This document shows positions 26,346-35,051 of a stretch of 64,000 bases of DNA, one piece after another. Where the stretch lies: assembly GCF_022458895.1 (NCBI RefSeq), contig NZ_JAINFL010000002.1, forward strand, positions 930,001 through 994,000, written 5' to 3'. A program made the translations under genes and the position numbers. How positions within the stretch are numbered: the first letter of the stretch is position 1; each line of letters starts with the position of its first letter. Source of the DNA: Roseihalotalea indica (lineage in GTDB: Bacteria; Bacteroidota; Bacteroidia; Cytophagales; Cyclobacteriaceae). The notes beneath the pieces are model-generated. The model did no database searches and was not told the DNA's origin. It saw only the letters and a list, made by a program, of their open reading frames with translations.

Positions 26346-27791
26346 ATGGGAAAGAACAAGCACATCATACACCGCCCGATGAGTCGCCGCGAGATGCTGG
26401 GAGCCTGCCGCTGCGGGTTTGGTTCTATGGCGTTTGCCAGTCTGTTTGGTGGTCTGGGCGCAGCCTGCTCAGAGGCAGAGAAACTTGCTTCGGTGGTTGC
26501 ATCAACTGGTTTTTCCCCTAATTATATTCCCAAAGCCAAACACGTGATCTTTCTGTACATGGACGGCGGAGTATCCCAGGTTGATTCGTTTGACCCTAAG
26601 CCTCGGCTGGCCCAGGAAAATGGGGAAGACCCTTACAAGAAATTTAAAGTAGATGCCACTCAGTTTGACAACATTGGCAGGATTCTGAAAAGCCCCTGGG
26701 GCTTCAAGCAATACGGGGAGTGCGGTATGCCGGTCAGCGATCTGTTTCCGCATATCGCCACTTGCGTGGATGATATTGCTCTCATACGATCGATGACGTC
26801 GGATTTTCCCGAGCACACCAACGCTAATTACTTTTTGCACACTGGCAGCGGCTTGCAGGGACGCCCCAGCATGGGAGCCTGGGTAACCTACGGGCTGGGT
26901 AGCGAAAACGATAACCTGCCCGGCTACGTAGTGCTGGACGGTGGCTTGGTTCCGCCCGGTGGTCTGGATAATTTTAATAGTGGATTCCTGCCTGCTTCCT
27001 ATCAGGCATCCGTACTAAAAGGGCAAAAAGTGCCTCTGGCCAATATACAACCGTTGGAAAATCAGCAGATTCAGGATCAGAAGCTGAAGTACCTGAAACA
27101 GATGGACGAAGGACTGATGGGTAAACTGGGACACGCCGATGCGGTAGAATCAGCCATTTCTAATTACGAACTAGCCTATCGTATGCAGGCCTCAGTTCCC
27201 GAACTCACCGAATTTGATTCGGAGACTAAAGCCACCAAGCAGCTTTACGGCTTCATGTCGGATGACCCGCACACTCGCGGATATGCCGCTCAGTGTCTAT
27301 TGGCCCGAAGGCTGGTAGAACGAGGTGTGCGATTTATCGAATTAACCTGCCCCAGTGTAAAAGCCGATCGCTGGGACCAGCACGAGGGCCTGCGGGACGG
27401 ACACGAACGCAATGCCCACGCGGTAGACCAACCCATTGCCGGACTGCTTAAAGATCTGAAAGGTCGGGGTTTGCTGGATGAAACGCTGGTCATCTGGACC
27501 GGTGAGTTTGGCCGCACTCCGTTTGCTCAGGGTACCGATGGGCGCGATCACAACCCTTCCGCCTTCAGTATGTGGATGGCCGGAGCGGGTATTAAGGGCG
27601 GGACGATCTTCGGCCAAACGGATGAGTACGGTTATCGGGTAGTGGAAAACAAAGTGGATATCCACGACCTGCACGCCACCATGCTGCACTTGTTAGGTAT
27701 TAACCACGAAAAGCTAACCTTCCACTTCAGCGGCCGCGATATTCGCCTAACGGATGTGCACGGGAATATAATTCATGATGTGCTGGCTTAG
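26346..27791 (+). CDS. DUF1501 domain protein, predicted Tat-exported
   Basis: The 481-residue protein belongs to DUF1501, which has an alkaline phosphatase/sulfatase-like fold. The N-terminus has a twin-arginine motif (MSRREMLG) followed by a hydrophobic stretch and GAACSE, so it is probably Tat-exported and perhaps lipidated. Characteristic blocks are MDGGVSQVDSFDPKP, HTNANYFLHTG, and a C-terminal WTGEFGRTPFAQGTDGRDHN that may hold metal ligands. The gene starts 3 bp after the DUF1549/DUF1553 gene, so the two are cotranscribed and presumably work together. No enzymatic activity can be assigned. Confidence 0.88.
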   Translation: MGKNKHIIHRPMSRREMLGACRCGFGSMAFASLFGGLGAACSEAEKLASVVASTGFSPNYIPKAKHVIFLYMDGGVSQVDSFDPKPRLAQENGEDPYKKFKVDATQFDNIGRILKSPWGFKQYGECGMPVSDLFPHIATCVDDIALIRSMTSDFPEHTNANYFLHTGSGLQGRPSMGAWVTYGLGSENDNLPGYVVLDGGLVPPGGLDNFNSGFLPASYQASVLKGQKVPLANIQPLENQQIQDQKLKYLKQMDEGLMGKLGHADAVESAISNYELAYRMQASVPELTEFDSETKATKQLYGFMSDDPHTRGYAAQCLLARRLVERGVRFIELTCPSVKADRWDQHEGLRDGHERNAHAVDQPIAGLLKDLKGRGLLDETLVIWTGEFGRTPFAQGTDGRDHNPSAFSMWMAGAGIKGGTIFGQTDEYGYRVVENKVDIHDLHATMLHLLGINHEKLTFHFSGRDIRLTDVHGNIIHDVLA

Positions 27792-27811
27792 TACAAAACC
27801 TTTTCAGCTAT

Positions 27812-28945
27812 TTACAAAGCTATAGATCGGTTTCTGGCCAGAATGCTCCAACTCCCCGCTACCTTGCCCGCTTTTATGGTTTGGGCCGACTCATATAAAG
27901 CACAGGTAGGACATACGTGAATAGGCATTCCATACAAGACATCACCTATTTTCCACCGGTGCCCAGCCTCTGCTTCTACCACCAAATGCTCTTCACTTTG
28001 GCCAATAGTCTTTAATTCTGGCGCATTAAGAAAATAAACCCGGCGGGGCAAGGGATTCTCTGCTGCAATTGACTTATGCCCCAGATCCAGACAGATTTTC
28101 TGATCATCAGGTAATGAAATAATGCGGGTAATTACCAACGCTGCAGGCAAAAAGGGTTGGTCTGGTAACATTTCCTGATATCCCTTGTCCCAATAAACAA
28201 AAGTACCAGGGCTACATTCAACATCTTCTCGCTGGGCGTGTATGGGGAACGAAGGCGAGCCCCCAGCGATAATTTGGGGCGACGGATATCCTTTTTTCAC
28301 TAAAGTATCACGTAGCTGTTCTACCGGGGCAAAGGCTTCATTACAGATTTTTGTGCGCTCTTCCATGTCCGTTTCGTGGATGTGTCCATCGTATGCATGT
28401 AATCCTTTTATCTGAACTCCTGGCAATTGAGAGCAGAATTCATACAGTTGAATGGCTCTTTCGTTCGGAGCTATACCGGTACGATTCATGCCTATATTCA
28501 GGTCAATAAATAACGGGATAGTGACATCGTGTTGCTGAGCAATCTCAGAAATGTGTTGAGCCACTTGGGCGTGATCAGTCAGGCAAGAATATTTGGTTTT
28601 CGGGTATTGTTTAATGAGTTGAATGAAGCGTAACAGCTTAGGGCCAACAGGCTGGTAAGCCAACAGCACATCGGGTGCTTCACAGCTACCCAGCATTTCA
28701 GCTTCGGCAATGGTGGCGCACTTAAACTTATTAATGCCTGCTTCCATCATCATCAAAGTAGCCTCTTTGGTTTTATGAGTTTTTACATGTGGGCGCAAGC
28801 GAGCCGGGTCATCGATCATGCTTTTCAGAATGCGAATGTTTTCCTTTACGCGATCGGGATAGACAACTAGTGCGGGGGAATCCAGTTTATCCACATTGTT
28901 AATGGTGTACCAAGTGTCTGTAGTCATGTTATCTTTCGTCATCAT
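27812..28945 (-). CDS. D-threonine aldolase / D-serine dehydratase-like PLP enzyme
   Basis: The 377-residue protein is a fold-type III (alanine racemase-like) PLP enzyme. The N-terminal barrel carries the PLP lysine, Lys55, in RPHVKTHKT. The C-terminal domain has a metal-ligand pair of the D-threonine aldolase/DSD family, His343 and Cys345 in IHVCPTC. Such enzymes cleave D-threonine to glycine and acetaldehyde, or dehydrate D-serine or D-hydroxyaspartate; the substrate cannot be chosen from sequence. It converges with the DUF1501 gene 20 bp away and is preceded upstream by a fragment of a ceramidase-like gene. Confidence 0.85.
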   Translation of the reverse strand: MMTKDNMTTDTWYTINNVDKLDSPALVVYPDRVKENIRILKSMIDDPARLRPHVKTHKTKEATLMMMEAGINKFKCATIAEAEMLGSCEAPDVLLAYQPVGPKLLRFIQLIKQYPKTKYSCLTDHAQVAQHISEIAQQHDVTIPLFIDLNIGMNRTGIAPNERAIQLYEFCSQLPGVQIKGLHAYDGHIHETDMEERTKICNEAFAPVEQLRDTLVKKGYPSPQIIAGGSPSFPIHAQREDVECSPGTFVYWDKGYQEMLPDQPFLPAALVITRIISLPDDQKICLDLGHKSIAAENPLPRRVYFLNAPELKTIGQSEEHLVVEAEAGHRWKIGDVLYGMPIHVCPTCALYESAQTIKAGKVAGSWSILARNRSIAL

Positions 28946-28997
28946 ACCAAGGTATCTCGTTTAGAAGAGTATTCGATTTATATCAGCTTTTTACAGA

Positions 28998-29237
28998 TCA
29001 GTTTTTCAGTGTTCCTCTCAAAGTAGAAGGTGAGGCGCTGTAAGGTTTATAATCGCCCTTTTTTAATTTGTAGTTAGGCGGTAAGTAGCCGATGTATCCA
29101 TTCGCCATACAGATGGTAAAGTAATGAGAAACTCTCACATTCTTTAAGGCAAGGCTGTTTTCCGGAAAAAATCCTCTCTCAATGCCCAAAAACCCCTTCA
29201 CCAATTCGGATTGCCTGGATAGGAGGGCGCCAAACAC
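28998..29237 (-). pseudogene. probable 3' remnant of a neutral/alkaline ceramidase-like gene
   Basis: This 79-codon stretch ends in a segment (YFTICMANGYIGYLPP, then GDYKPYSASPS) that resembles the part of neutral/alkaline ceramidase-like proteins where LANGYxGYxP precedes a GGYE-type motif. A full member would be several hundred residues. Nothing upstream on the minus strand (29238-29464) continues the similarity, so this reads as a truncated relic in the same orientation as the adjacent aldolase-like gene. The family recognition is from memory of the motif. Confidence 0.4.
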
Positions 29238-29464
29238 TCACTCAACACAATGTATTCATTAAAGGCAGCTATTCTGCTAGTGGGATACTATCGTCCAGAC
29301 TCCTAGTCTGTATAATAATGTCAAAAAAACTGCTTTCAAAGATTCTTCAGCAACTCATGGAGAGGGTTTACCTTTTCTGAGGGGAATGTTCTGTTACTCA
29401 AAGGTTAAGGTTTGCTAAGAATAAGTGATGGTATCCCTATTATTTTTGTGAAAAAGCATGAGGG

Positions 29465-29791
29465 CTACTTTAGTTCACGCACCGTGATGTGGGTTTCACC
29501 ATTCATTTCCCAAACCTCACCTTTGACGCCAATAGTTTCGCCAACTTCAACCTCCCGATACTGGGCAGCATTCTTGCCTAAGTTGGGAATACTGATAGTA
29601 GCAAAATAAACCTGATAGTCAGCTGTCATTATTTTTGCCGTATAACCGTCCTTCCCTCGTTGAATTTGCCGCACTTCGCCAGAAATATACCTTTCTGGAT
29701 GGTATTCTCCTGCATTGTTTTTATCTGAAGTACAATGGCCAAACATAGCCACAACTCCTATTATCATAAACAATCTGATTAGGTTTTCCAT
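29465..29791 (-). CDS. small lipoprotein with OB-fold-like domain
   Basis: Starting at the ATG at 29791 (MENLIRLF), the product is about 108 residues. It has a hydrophobic signal and a lipobox-like MFGHC, then a beta-rich domain (ISGEVRQIQRG, VYFATISIPNL, VGVKGEVWEMNG-like spacing) reminiscent of small OB-fold proteins. The frame stays open upstream to 29863, but starting there would put a basic, non-signal segment in front of the lipobox. The function is unknown. Confidence 0.6.
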   Translation of the reverse strand: MENLIRLFMIIGVVAMFGHCTSDKNNAGEYHPERYISGEVRQIQRGKDGYTAKIMTADYQVYFATISIPNLGKNAAQYREVEVGETIGVKGEVWEMNGETHITVRELK

Positions 29792-29863
29792 AGCTCGGAA
29801 AGTTCGTTTCACTTTATTAATAGTGTAACTAAATATTAAAATTGTACATGGGAATTTTCTCAA

Positions 29864-30204
29864 TTAATATTTACTCAAAGTTTAGCCACGTAATCTTGTA
29901 AAAACGCAATTAGTAAGAAAAATTTTGCTGGCTAACCTTCCATTAGCCGGTTTGTTCGGTGTAAATCAGATGAAGGTTTCAGCAGTACCTAAGTGAGATT
30001 ATTGTGAACGGTAAAGATAGAATCAAGAAATACCCTCATAATATGCCAGTTTCGGCTTTTGTGATTACAATCGGCACTCTCCACCAGCTCTGAAAACTTT
30101 ATAATTACCCTATTTGGGTCTTGATTTTAAAAAGAGCTGAGGGTATGACTCGCACTTAGTATATTAATCTAAGTTATTTGGCGGAGTAGAGAGAGTTGAA
30201 GGAT
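29864..30204. other. non-coding stretch
   Basis: No gene, RNA family or repeat is recognised. It ends at the terminator of the minus-strand tRNA-Asn gene. Confidence 0.4.
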
Positions 30205-30237
30205 AAAAAAAGCCCGGCAAAGTTTGATTTACCGGGC
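30205..30237 (-). terminator. terminator of tRNA-Asn
   Basis: On the minus strand GCCCGG pairs with CCGGGC around a 14-nt loop and is followed by seven T. It lies 9 bp beyond the 3' end of the tRNA. Confidence 0.88.
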
Positions 30238-30245
30238 ATTCTGTG

Positions 30246-30319
30246 CTCCTCCTCTTGGGCTCGAACCAAGGACCTACTGATTAACAGTCAGCCGCTCTAA
30301 CCAACTGAGCTAAGGAGGA
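30246..30319 (-). tRNA. tRNA-Asn (anticodon GTT)
   Basis: Read on the minus strand, the 74-nt gene folds as a cloverleaf: acceptor TCCTCCT/AGGAGGA, D arm GCTCAGTTGGTTAGAGC, anticodon stem GCTGA/TCAGT with loop CTGTTAA giving anticodon GTT, and T arm CTTGG-TTCGAGC-CCAAG. The discriminator base is G. CCA is not encoded. Confidence 0.96.
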
Positions 30320-30339
30320 GTGTGTTTATTTTGGGAATG

Positions 30340-30370
30340 CAATATTAGTGGGTTAAGATGAAAATTACAA
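30340..30370 (-). promoter_or_regulatory. promoter of tRNA-Asn
   Basis: On the minus strand TTG (30370-30368), a 20-bp spacer and TAATATTG (30347-30340) match the Bacteroidota consensus with one mismatch. The start would fall about 14 bp before the tRNA 5' end. Confidence 0.5.
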
Positions 30371-30578
30371 TTATTTTACTGATAAATTTTGTGAAAAAAA
30401 GAAGGCTTAACTAACAGCTTATTTTATACGTAATTAGAAAGGCTCTACGAGATTTTTCGTGCAAGATTGCATTATCAGTCAATAAAAAGTATATTATTTC
30501 TCATTTCATAACACAAGTGAATCGACGCCGTTAATAACTAACAGCTTTTTATAATCGCTTTTTTATTTAACAACGCCA

Positions 30579-32057
30579 ATGAGTCAGAGGAAATTTATAT
30601 TGGGAATCGTGCTTGCTGCCTTATTGGGAGGTTTAGTAGCCGTAGGAGTTACAAATTACCTGGGTTTCCATCCTATTGCGTATTCTAGTTTTGAAGAAAA
30701 ACAGCAGAATGTGCAGTATCCGAATGTCAACTTTCTGGCAGACACTAATTTTGCCATTCCTGATGGGATCAACTTTGTATATGCTGCCGAGCGGGTAAAG
30801 CCCGGTGTGGTCTTTATACGGTCTACCTACGATGGCTCCCGCCGCTCCCGAGGCGGAAGTTTACTAGAAGATTTTTATGATTACTTTGGCGAGCGAGATA
30901 CTGAACGACCTTCCCGGTCTTCTGGTTCCGGGGTAATTATCTCAGCCGATGGTTACATTGTAACCAACAACCATGTTATTGAAGATGCTGATCGTATTGA
31001 AGTAACCTTGGATGATAATCGGTACTATGAGGCTGAAGTAATTGGTATTGACCCAACGACTGATTTGGCTTTGATCCGAATAGAGGATGGTTCAACTGCT
31101 TTTCCCTTTGTTCCCTTCGGTGACTCGGATGATATGAAAGTGGGAGAGTGGGTGCTGGCCATTGGCAACCCATTCGGAACGCTCACTTCAACAGTTACCG
31201 CCGGCATTGTTAGTGCTAAAGCTCGCAACATTAATATTCTGCATGATATAAACAATCGACAGATAGAATCATTTATTCAGACAGATGCCGCTGTAAACCA
31301 GGGCAACAGTGGCGGGGCACTGGTGAACTTAAAAGGCGAACTGGTAGGAATCAACACCGCCATTGCTACCCCTACCGGTTCTTATGCTGGTTATTCGTTT
31401 GCTGTTCCGGTTTCTTTAGTGCAGAAAGTGATGAACGATTTGCTGGAGTTTGGTTCGGTTCAACGGGCACTATTGGGAGTGCGCATTCGTGATGTTAATG
31501 CCCAGCTGGCTAAAGAGCAAGGGCTGGATATGGTATCTGGTGTTTTTGTGGACGGAGTGAATCAGGAAAGTGCGGCTGCCGAAGCGGGTATGACGGCCGG
31601 TGATGTCATTGTGGAGATTGATAGCCGTTCTGTTAATAATGTAGCCCAACTTCAGGAATTAGTGGCCAGAAATCGCCCCGGCGATGAAGTGAAAGTTACC
31701 TTCTGGCGCAATGGGGAGCTAGAGACAGTATACGCTATTTTAAAGAACACTATGGGCAATACCGACATAGTGCAGAGAATACAACCGGTAAACTTTGAAG
31801 GAGGTGTATTCAGCGACCCTGCTCCCGATCTGTTGGAGGAATTTAATATTGAAGGTGGCGCTCAGATCATGGAATTGGAGGATGGTAAATGGAAGAAAGC
31901 GGGGCTTGAAGAAGGTTTTATTATTACTTCTATTGATAAGAGTGCTATTCGTAGTGCAAAAGAGCTGGAAGAAGTGATGCAGGAAAAGCAAGGAGGGATA
32001 TTAATCGAGGGATATACTACTACCGGAGAGAAAACATTTTATGGTACTGGTTGGTAG
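30579..32057 (+). CDS. HtrA/Deg-family periplasmic serine protease
   Basis: The 492-residue product has an N-terminal membrane anchor or signal (about 6-27) and a trypsin-like protease domain with the full triad His132 (NNHVIED), Asp162 (TTDLALI) and Ser244 (GNSGGAL). A PDZ domain follows (about 290-385), then a second, more degenerate PDZ-like domain (about 395-490). A Ser/Arg-rich LA-type loop is seen at about residues 85-110. It degrades or refolds misfolded envelope proteins in the periplasm. It is divergent from tRNA-Asn and stands alone. Confidence 0.93.
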   Translation: MSQRKFILGIVLAALLGGLVAVGVTNYLGFHPIAYSSFEEKQQNVQYPNVNFLADTNFAIPDGINFVYAAERVKPGVVFIRSTYDGSRRSRGGSLLEDFYDYFGERDTERPSRSSGSGVIISADGYIVTNNHVIEDADRIEVTLDDNRYYEAEVIGIDPTTDLALIRIEDGSTAFPFVPFGDSDDMKVGEWVLAIGNPFGTLTSTVTAGIVSAKARNINILHDINNRQIESFIQTDAAVNQGNSGGALVNLKGELVGINTAIATPTGSYAGYSFAVPVSLVQKVMNDLLEFGSVQRALLGVRIRDVNAQLAKEQGLDMVSGVFVDGVNQESAAAEAGMTAGDVIVEIDSRSVNNVAQLQELVARNRPGDEVKVTFWRNGELETVYAILKNTMGNTDIVQRIQPVNFEGGVFSDPAPDLLEEFNIEGGAQIMELEDGKWKKAGLEEGFIITSIDKSAIRSAKELEEVMQEKQGGILIEGYTTTGEKTFYGTGW

Positions 32058-32384
32058 AAAGGAAAACAATATTGAGCAGTAGATAGAATTTTTTATTCCT
32101 AAAAGTACTTTTTATTCCTAATGTGGAGGAAAACTAAGTAGAATGTCAAATAATTATATTTTTAGTTCTGCTTTTTCTGTAAAAAATCTACTTTTCGGAA
32201 AGTAAGTATAATCTTAATTTACTCAGTTTTTTTTCAGTTCAAGTTTGTATTTTGCATCATATTTGAGGTTAAAATTACCTGAGTATCAATATCATAGTTT
32301 TTTGCGGGAAATTAACTTGTAAAAGAATAGATCTACTAGTAATACATACTCCAATTTTCTCAGATTAATAAGTATAAAGATAAT
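32058..32384. other. AT-rich intergenic region with a short direct repeat
   Basis: No gene is visible. A 12-bp motif, TTTTTATTCCTA, occurs twice in direct orientation at 32090-32101 and 32109-32120, a 19-bp offset. It may be a regulator site or chance in AT-rich DNA. The region serves as the upstream region of the response regulator at 32385. Confidence 0.35.
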
Positions 32385-32801
32385 ATGTCAGAACAAGCCA
32401 AAAAACATCGCTCGGTTATGCTGATTGATGACAACGAGATTGATAACCTTATCAATCAGAAAATGATAGAAGCAGCCAGTATATGTGATCATATCTACAC
32501 GCACTCGGGAGCCAAGAGTGCCATAGAGTTCTTAAAAAACATAGAAAAACTAGGCGATACCGGAGCTCAAGTGCTGCCTGAAGTTATCTTTCTGGATATA
32601 GATATGCCTCTCATGGATGGTTTCCAGTTTCTGGATGAATTTGAGAAGCTTTCTGATGAAACGAAAGAGTACTGCAAAATTGTGATGCTGACCTCTTCTA
32701 TCAACCCTCAGGATGTAAACAAATCTCACAAGTATTCTAGCGTAAAGCAGTATATTAACAAGCCGCTTACCCAGAAGAACTTAGAGAAGCTCGCCATATA
32801 A
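32385..32801 (+). CDS. single-domain response regulator (CheY-like)
   Basis: The 138-residue product is a lone receiver domain: acidic pair in LIDDNEID, phospho-acceptor Asp71 in FLDIDMP, Thr/Ser in MLTSSI and Lys in INKPL. It has no output domain, so it must act through protein contacts. Small receivers of this type (IDDNEIDN) are common in Cytophagales near hybrid kinases, but no kinase gene is adjacent here. Confidence 0.9.
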   Translation: MSEQAKKHRSVMLIDDNEIDNLINQKMIEAASICDHIYTHSGAKSAIEFLKNIEKLGDTGAQVLPEVIFLDIDMPLMDGFQFLDEFEKLSDETKEYCKIVMLTSSINPQDVNKSHKYSSVKQYINKPLTQKNLEKLAI

Positions 32802-32897
32802 TAGGCTAGTCATATAAGCTATATAACCGTGTCTTGGCTAACGAGGTGCGGTTTTATTGTTTCATGGAAATGAGGTAGGTAGCTTTAAATAAGGTAG

Positions 32898-33471
32898 CTA
32901 GTAGGCTTCATCTTCATTATTCATTTGACTTATCCAGTCAATAAATTCCTGAACTCGTTCAGTGCCATTTGCTTTATCGTTCTGTTCTGATACCACTGCA
33001 TAATACTCTAATTCATGAATGATAATGGGTAGGTTGCTTACGTTGGCAGCATGGAGCAGCTGCACTATTTCTATCAATGCAGTAGTAAATGCTAAAATTA
33101 TTTTGTCTCCATTTTTTAAGCACTTCTCAAAATCTACTTCTTCCTCATTAGTAGTAAAGTTCAATCCTGTTTCAGTAAGCCAGTGTTGGATAATGCTATG
33201 TCCTTTGGCATCTTCCGCGGTTTCGATAGAGGCAAGTTCATTTTAAAGCCAAAAGGCATAATTCCATTTCGCTTCTTCTGAGCCAGAGGCGTTTATAATC
33301 TCTTTCTGGTAGTTAGTTACTAAGGGTGTTGAATCCTATAGTCAGCACTGGTTTCCTAGGGTCATCATGATCATTATAAATAAGGAAAGAATACGCATAT
33401 ACGTCATCATTATTGACCTTGCTAATTACTTCGTTGGCTTTTCCCCAAATGTATTTCTTTAGTTCGTTCAT
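32898..33471 (-). pseudogene. decayed DUF4303-like gene (frameshift plus nonsense)
   Basis: Reading the minus strand from the ATG at 33471, an open frame (MNELKKYIWGKANEV..) stops just after FNTLSN at a 4-bp duplication (AGTTAGTT, plus strand 33311-33318). Removing the extra four bases restores the frame (SNYQKEIINASGSEEAKW..). That frame then meets one in-frame stop at 33243-33245, where TAA may derive from CAA, and continues to 32898 as another 88 residues ending NNEDEAY. The joined protein of about 190 residues resembles small DUF4303-type proteins, which are often linked to immunity or toxin neighbourhoods. The family name is tentative; the two lesions are directly visible. Confidence 0.65.
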
Positions 33472-33556
33472 GTTTAATAGAACTTTCCGCACTGGCTATT
33501 GCTTGTTCAAAACCAAATTGGCCGTTTGTAGTAAGAGTTGAGAAAGATATGAGCAT

Positions 33557-33583
33557 AAAAAAACCGGAAACTTAGTTTCCGGC
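33557..33583 (-). terminator. terminator of the 479-residue gene
   Basis: CCGGAAAC and GTTTCCGG form a perfect 8-bp stem with a 3-nt loop, followed by seven T on the minus strand. It lies 29 bp past the stop at 33612. The plus strand also has a T-rich downstream side, so it may work both ways. Confidence 0.85.
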
Positions 33584-33611
33584 TTTCCTTTTTTGTATGA
33601 AGAGTATAAAA

Positions 33612-35051
33612 TTAGCACAGTTTGTTAACAAATGCATCATCCATCTTAATCAGCATTGTAGGTGCAAAATGTTTCATATCGAAGCGATCAAATCGCTCGG
33701 CTAATGTTTTTATCTTGTTGTATTTGTCCCGTTTCACATCAGATACTGAAATCTTAAGAATCTTGGTAAAGACTACAATCGATTCGCAGTTGTCTTTTCC
33801 TAACAACCGGACCTGACGCTGAATACTGTTCGTTAGCTGGTTAAACAGATCATAGTCATTCATCAGGCAGTACTGAAGTGCCAATACAGCTTTTACTTCC
33901 AGTTGAGCATACGGATACTTCTTAAGGCTTAGTTCATTCAGTAAATTGTTGATCCAACGTGCTGATTCATTATATTCACCGGCATAGTAGCAAGCAAGAG
34001 CTCGGTACATAATGTAGGTAACATATTTAGGAACATCCTCATTATCGCCTTCATAATCGTGGAAAAGCATTTTGTTTTCCTCGTATAGGGTTTCTTCGTT
34101 ACCCATGCGCTGAGCACGTTCTATTTTGCTAATCAGGTACTGCCCTGGGTATGAGTGCAGGCTGTAGTTAGTCAATAGAGTATCTACTGCATCATTTACT
34201 TCTTCGTAGTAATCTTCAGCCTTGCGGTATACTTTATAATGGTTATAGTACTCTAAGCGCAGTAGCTCGTATACCAACTGTAAATGGTGGTAAATAGAAT
34301 CTAAGTAGTAGTTGCTCAGGATCTCCTGCATTTTATCCAGAATATCCTCAATAGGCTCATGCGTATTGTTGTTGTACGACTCGCCTTCTACAAATAATCG
34401 GTGGAAAATATTCAGGCAGCTCTGATAAATATACAACCGGTGCGACTCATACAGGTTACACAGATTATTCATTTCATCAGTCAATAAGGTAAGTTCCAGC
34501 TGAGTAGTTTCTTCACGTGACATGGTGTACTCACCGTACTTCTTAAAGTATTGTGCCAGTAACTCCTCTGCTTTGTCAACCGCAAGCGTGTAGGCTACAT
34601 GCTTGTTATAAAGCTGGGAATAGGTAAAATGATCGGGCGTATTAATATGCAACTTACGAAGTGTCTTATAGATCGTAGTCAACTCACTTGGCAGATCATA
34701 ATCTAACAACTCCTTTTCAATCTTCTTCAGGGTAGCAATGGCAATAGCACGCTTCTTGGTAAAGATTACTTCATTAATATTAGCTACCTTTTTGATCAAA
34801 TCAGTACGAGGGTTTTCCATTTGCTGAAGCAAATACTCCTCGATTTTCTGATTAAGGCGAGAGCGCAAGGTATAGTAAGCATTGGTGTTTACTCCTAGCT
34901 CGTCCATAATCTTATTATCGGATAATGAGCGTTCGCGCATGGCTTTGAGCAGATACGCTGACTTCTCCGCACTGTTTTCGATCAACGACTCGTGAATGGA
35001 CGTGTAGTCAGAGTCGGATAACTGCTTAATAATGTTTTTTAGTTTCGCCAT
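33612..35051 (-). CDS. conserved helical (TPR-like) protein, function unknown
   Basis: The 479-residue product is almost wholly helical, rich in Leu, Tyr, Glu and Lys, with repeat-like spacing (for example YRALACYYAGEYNESARW) that suggests a TPR-type solenoid. The N-terminal 70 residues (NKIMDELGVNTNAYYTLRSR) could form a helix-turn-helix-like unit. There is no signal peptide, so it is probably cytoplasmic. I recognise no named family. It has its own terminator and a very long AT-rich upstream region. Confidence 0.75.
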   Translation of the reverse strand: MAKLKNIIKQLSDSDYTSIHESLIENSAEKSAYLLKAMRERSLSDNKIMDELGVNTNAYYTLRSRLNQKIEEYLLQQMENPRTDLIKKVANINEVIFTKKRAIAIATLKKIEKELLDYDLPSELTTIYKTLRKLHINTPDHFTYSQLYNKHVAYTLAVDKAEELLAQYFKKYGEYTMSREETTQLELTLLTDEMNNLCNLYESHRLYIYQSCLNIFHRLFVEGESYNNNTHEPIEDILDKMQEILSNYYLDSIYHHLQLVYELLRLEYYNHYKVYRKAEDYYEEVNDAVDTLLTNYSLHSYPGQYLISKIERAQRMGNEETLYEENKMLFHDYEGDNEDVPKYVTYIMYRALACYYAGEYNESARWINNLLNELSLKKYPYAQLEVKAVLALQYCLMNDYDLFNQLTNSIQRQVRLLGKDNCESIVVFTKILKISVSDVKRDKYNKIKTLAERFDRFDMKHFAPTMLIKMDDAFVNKLC

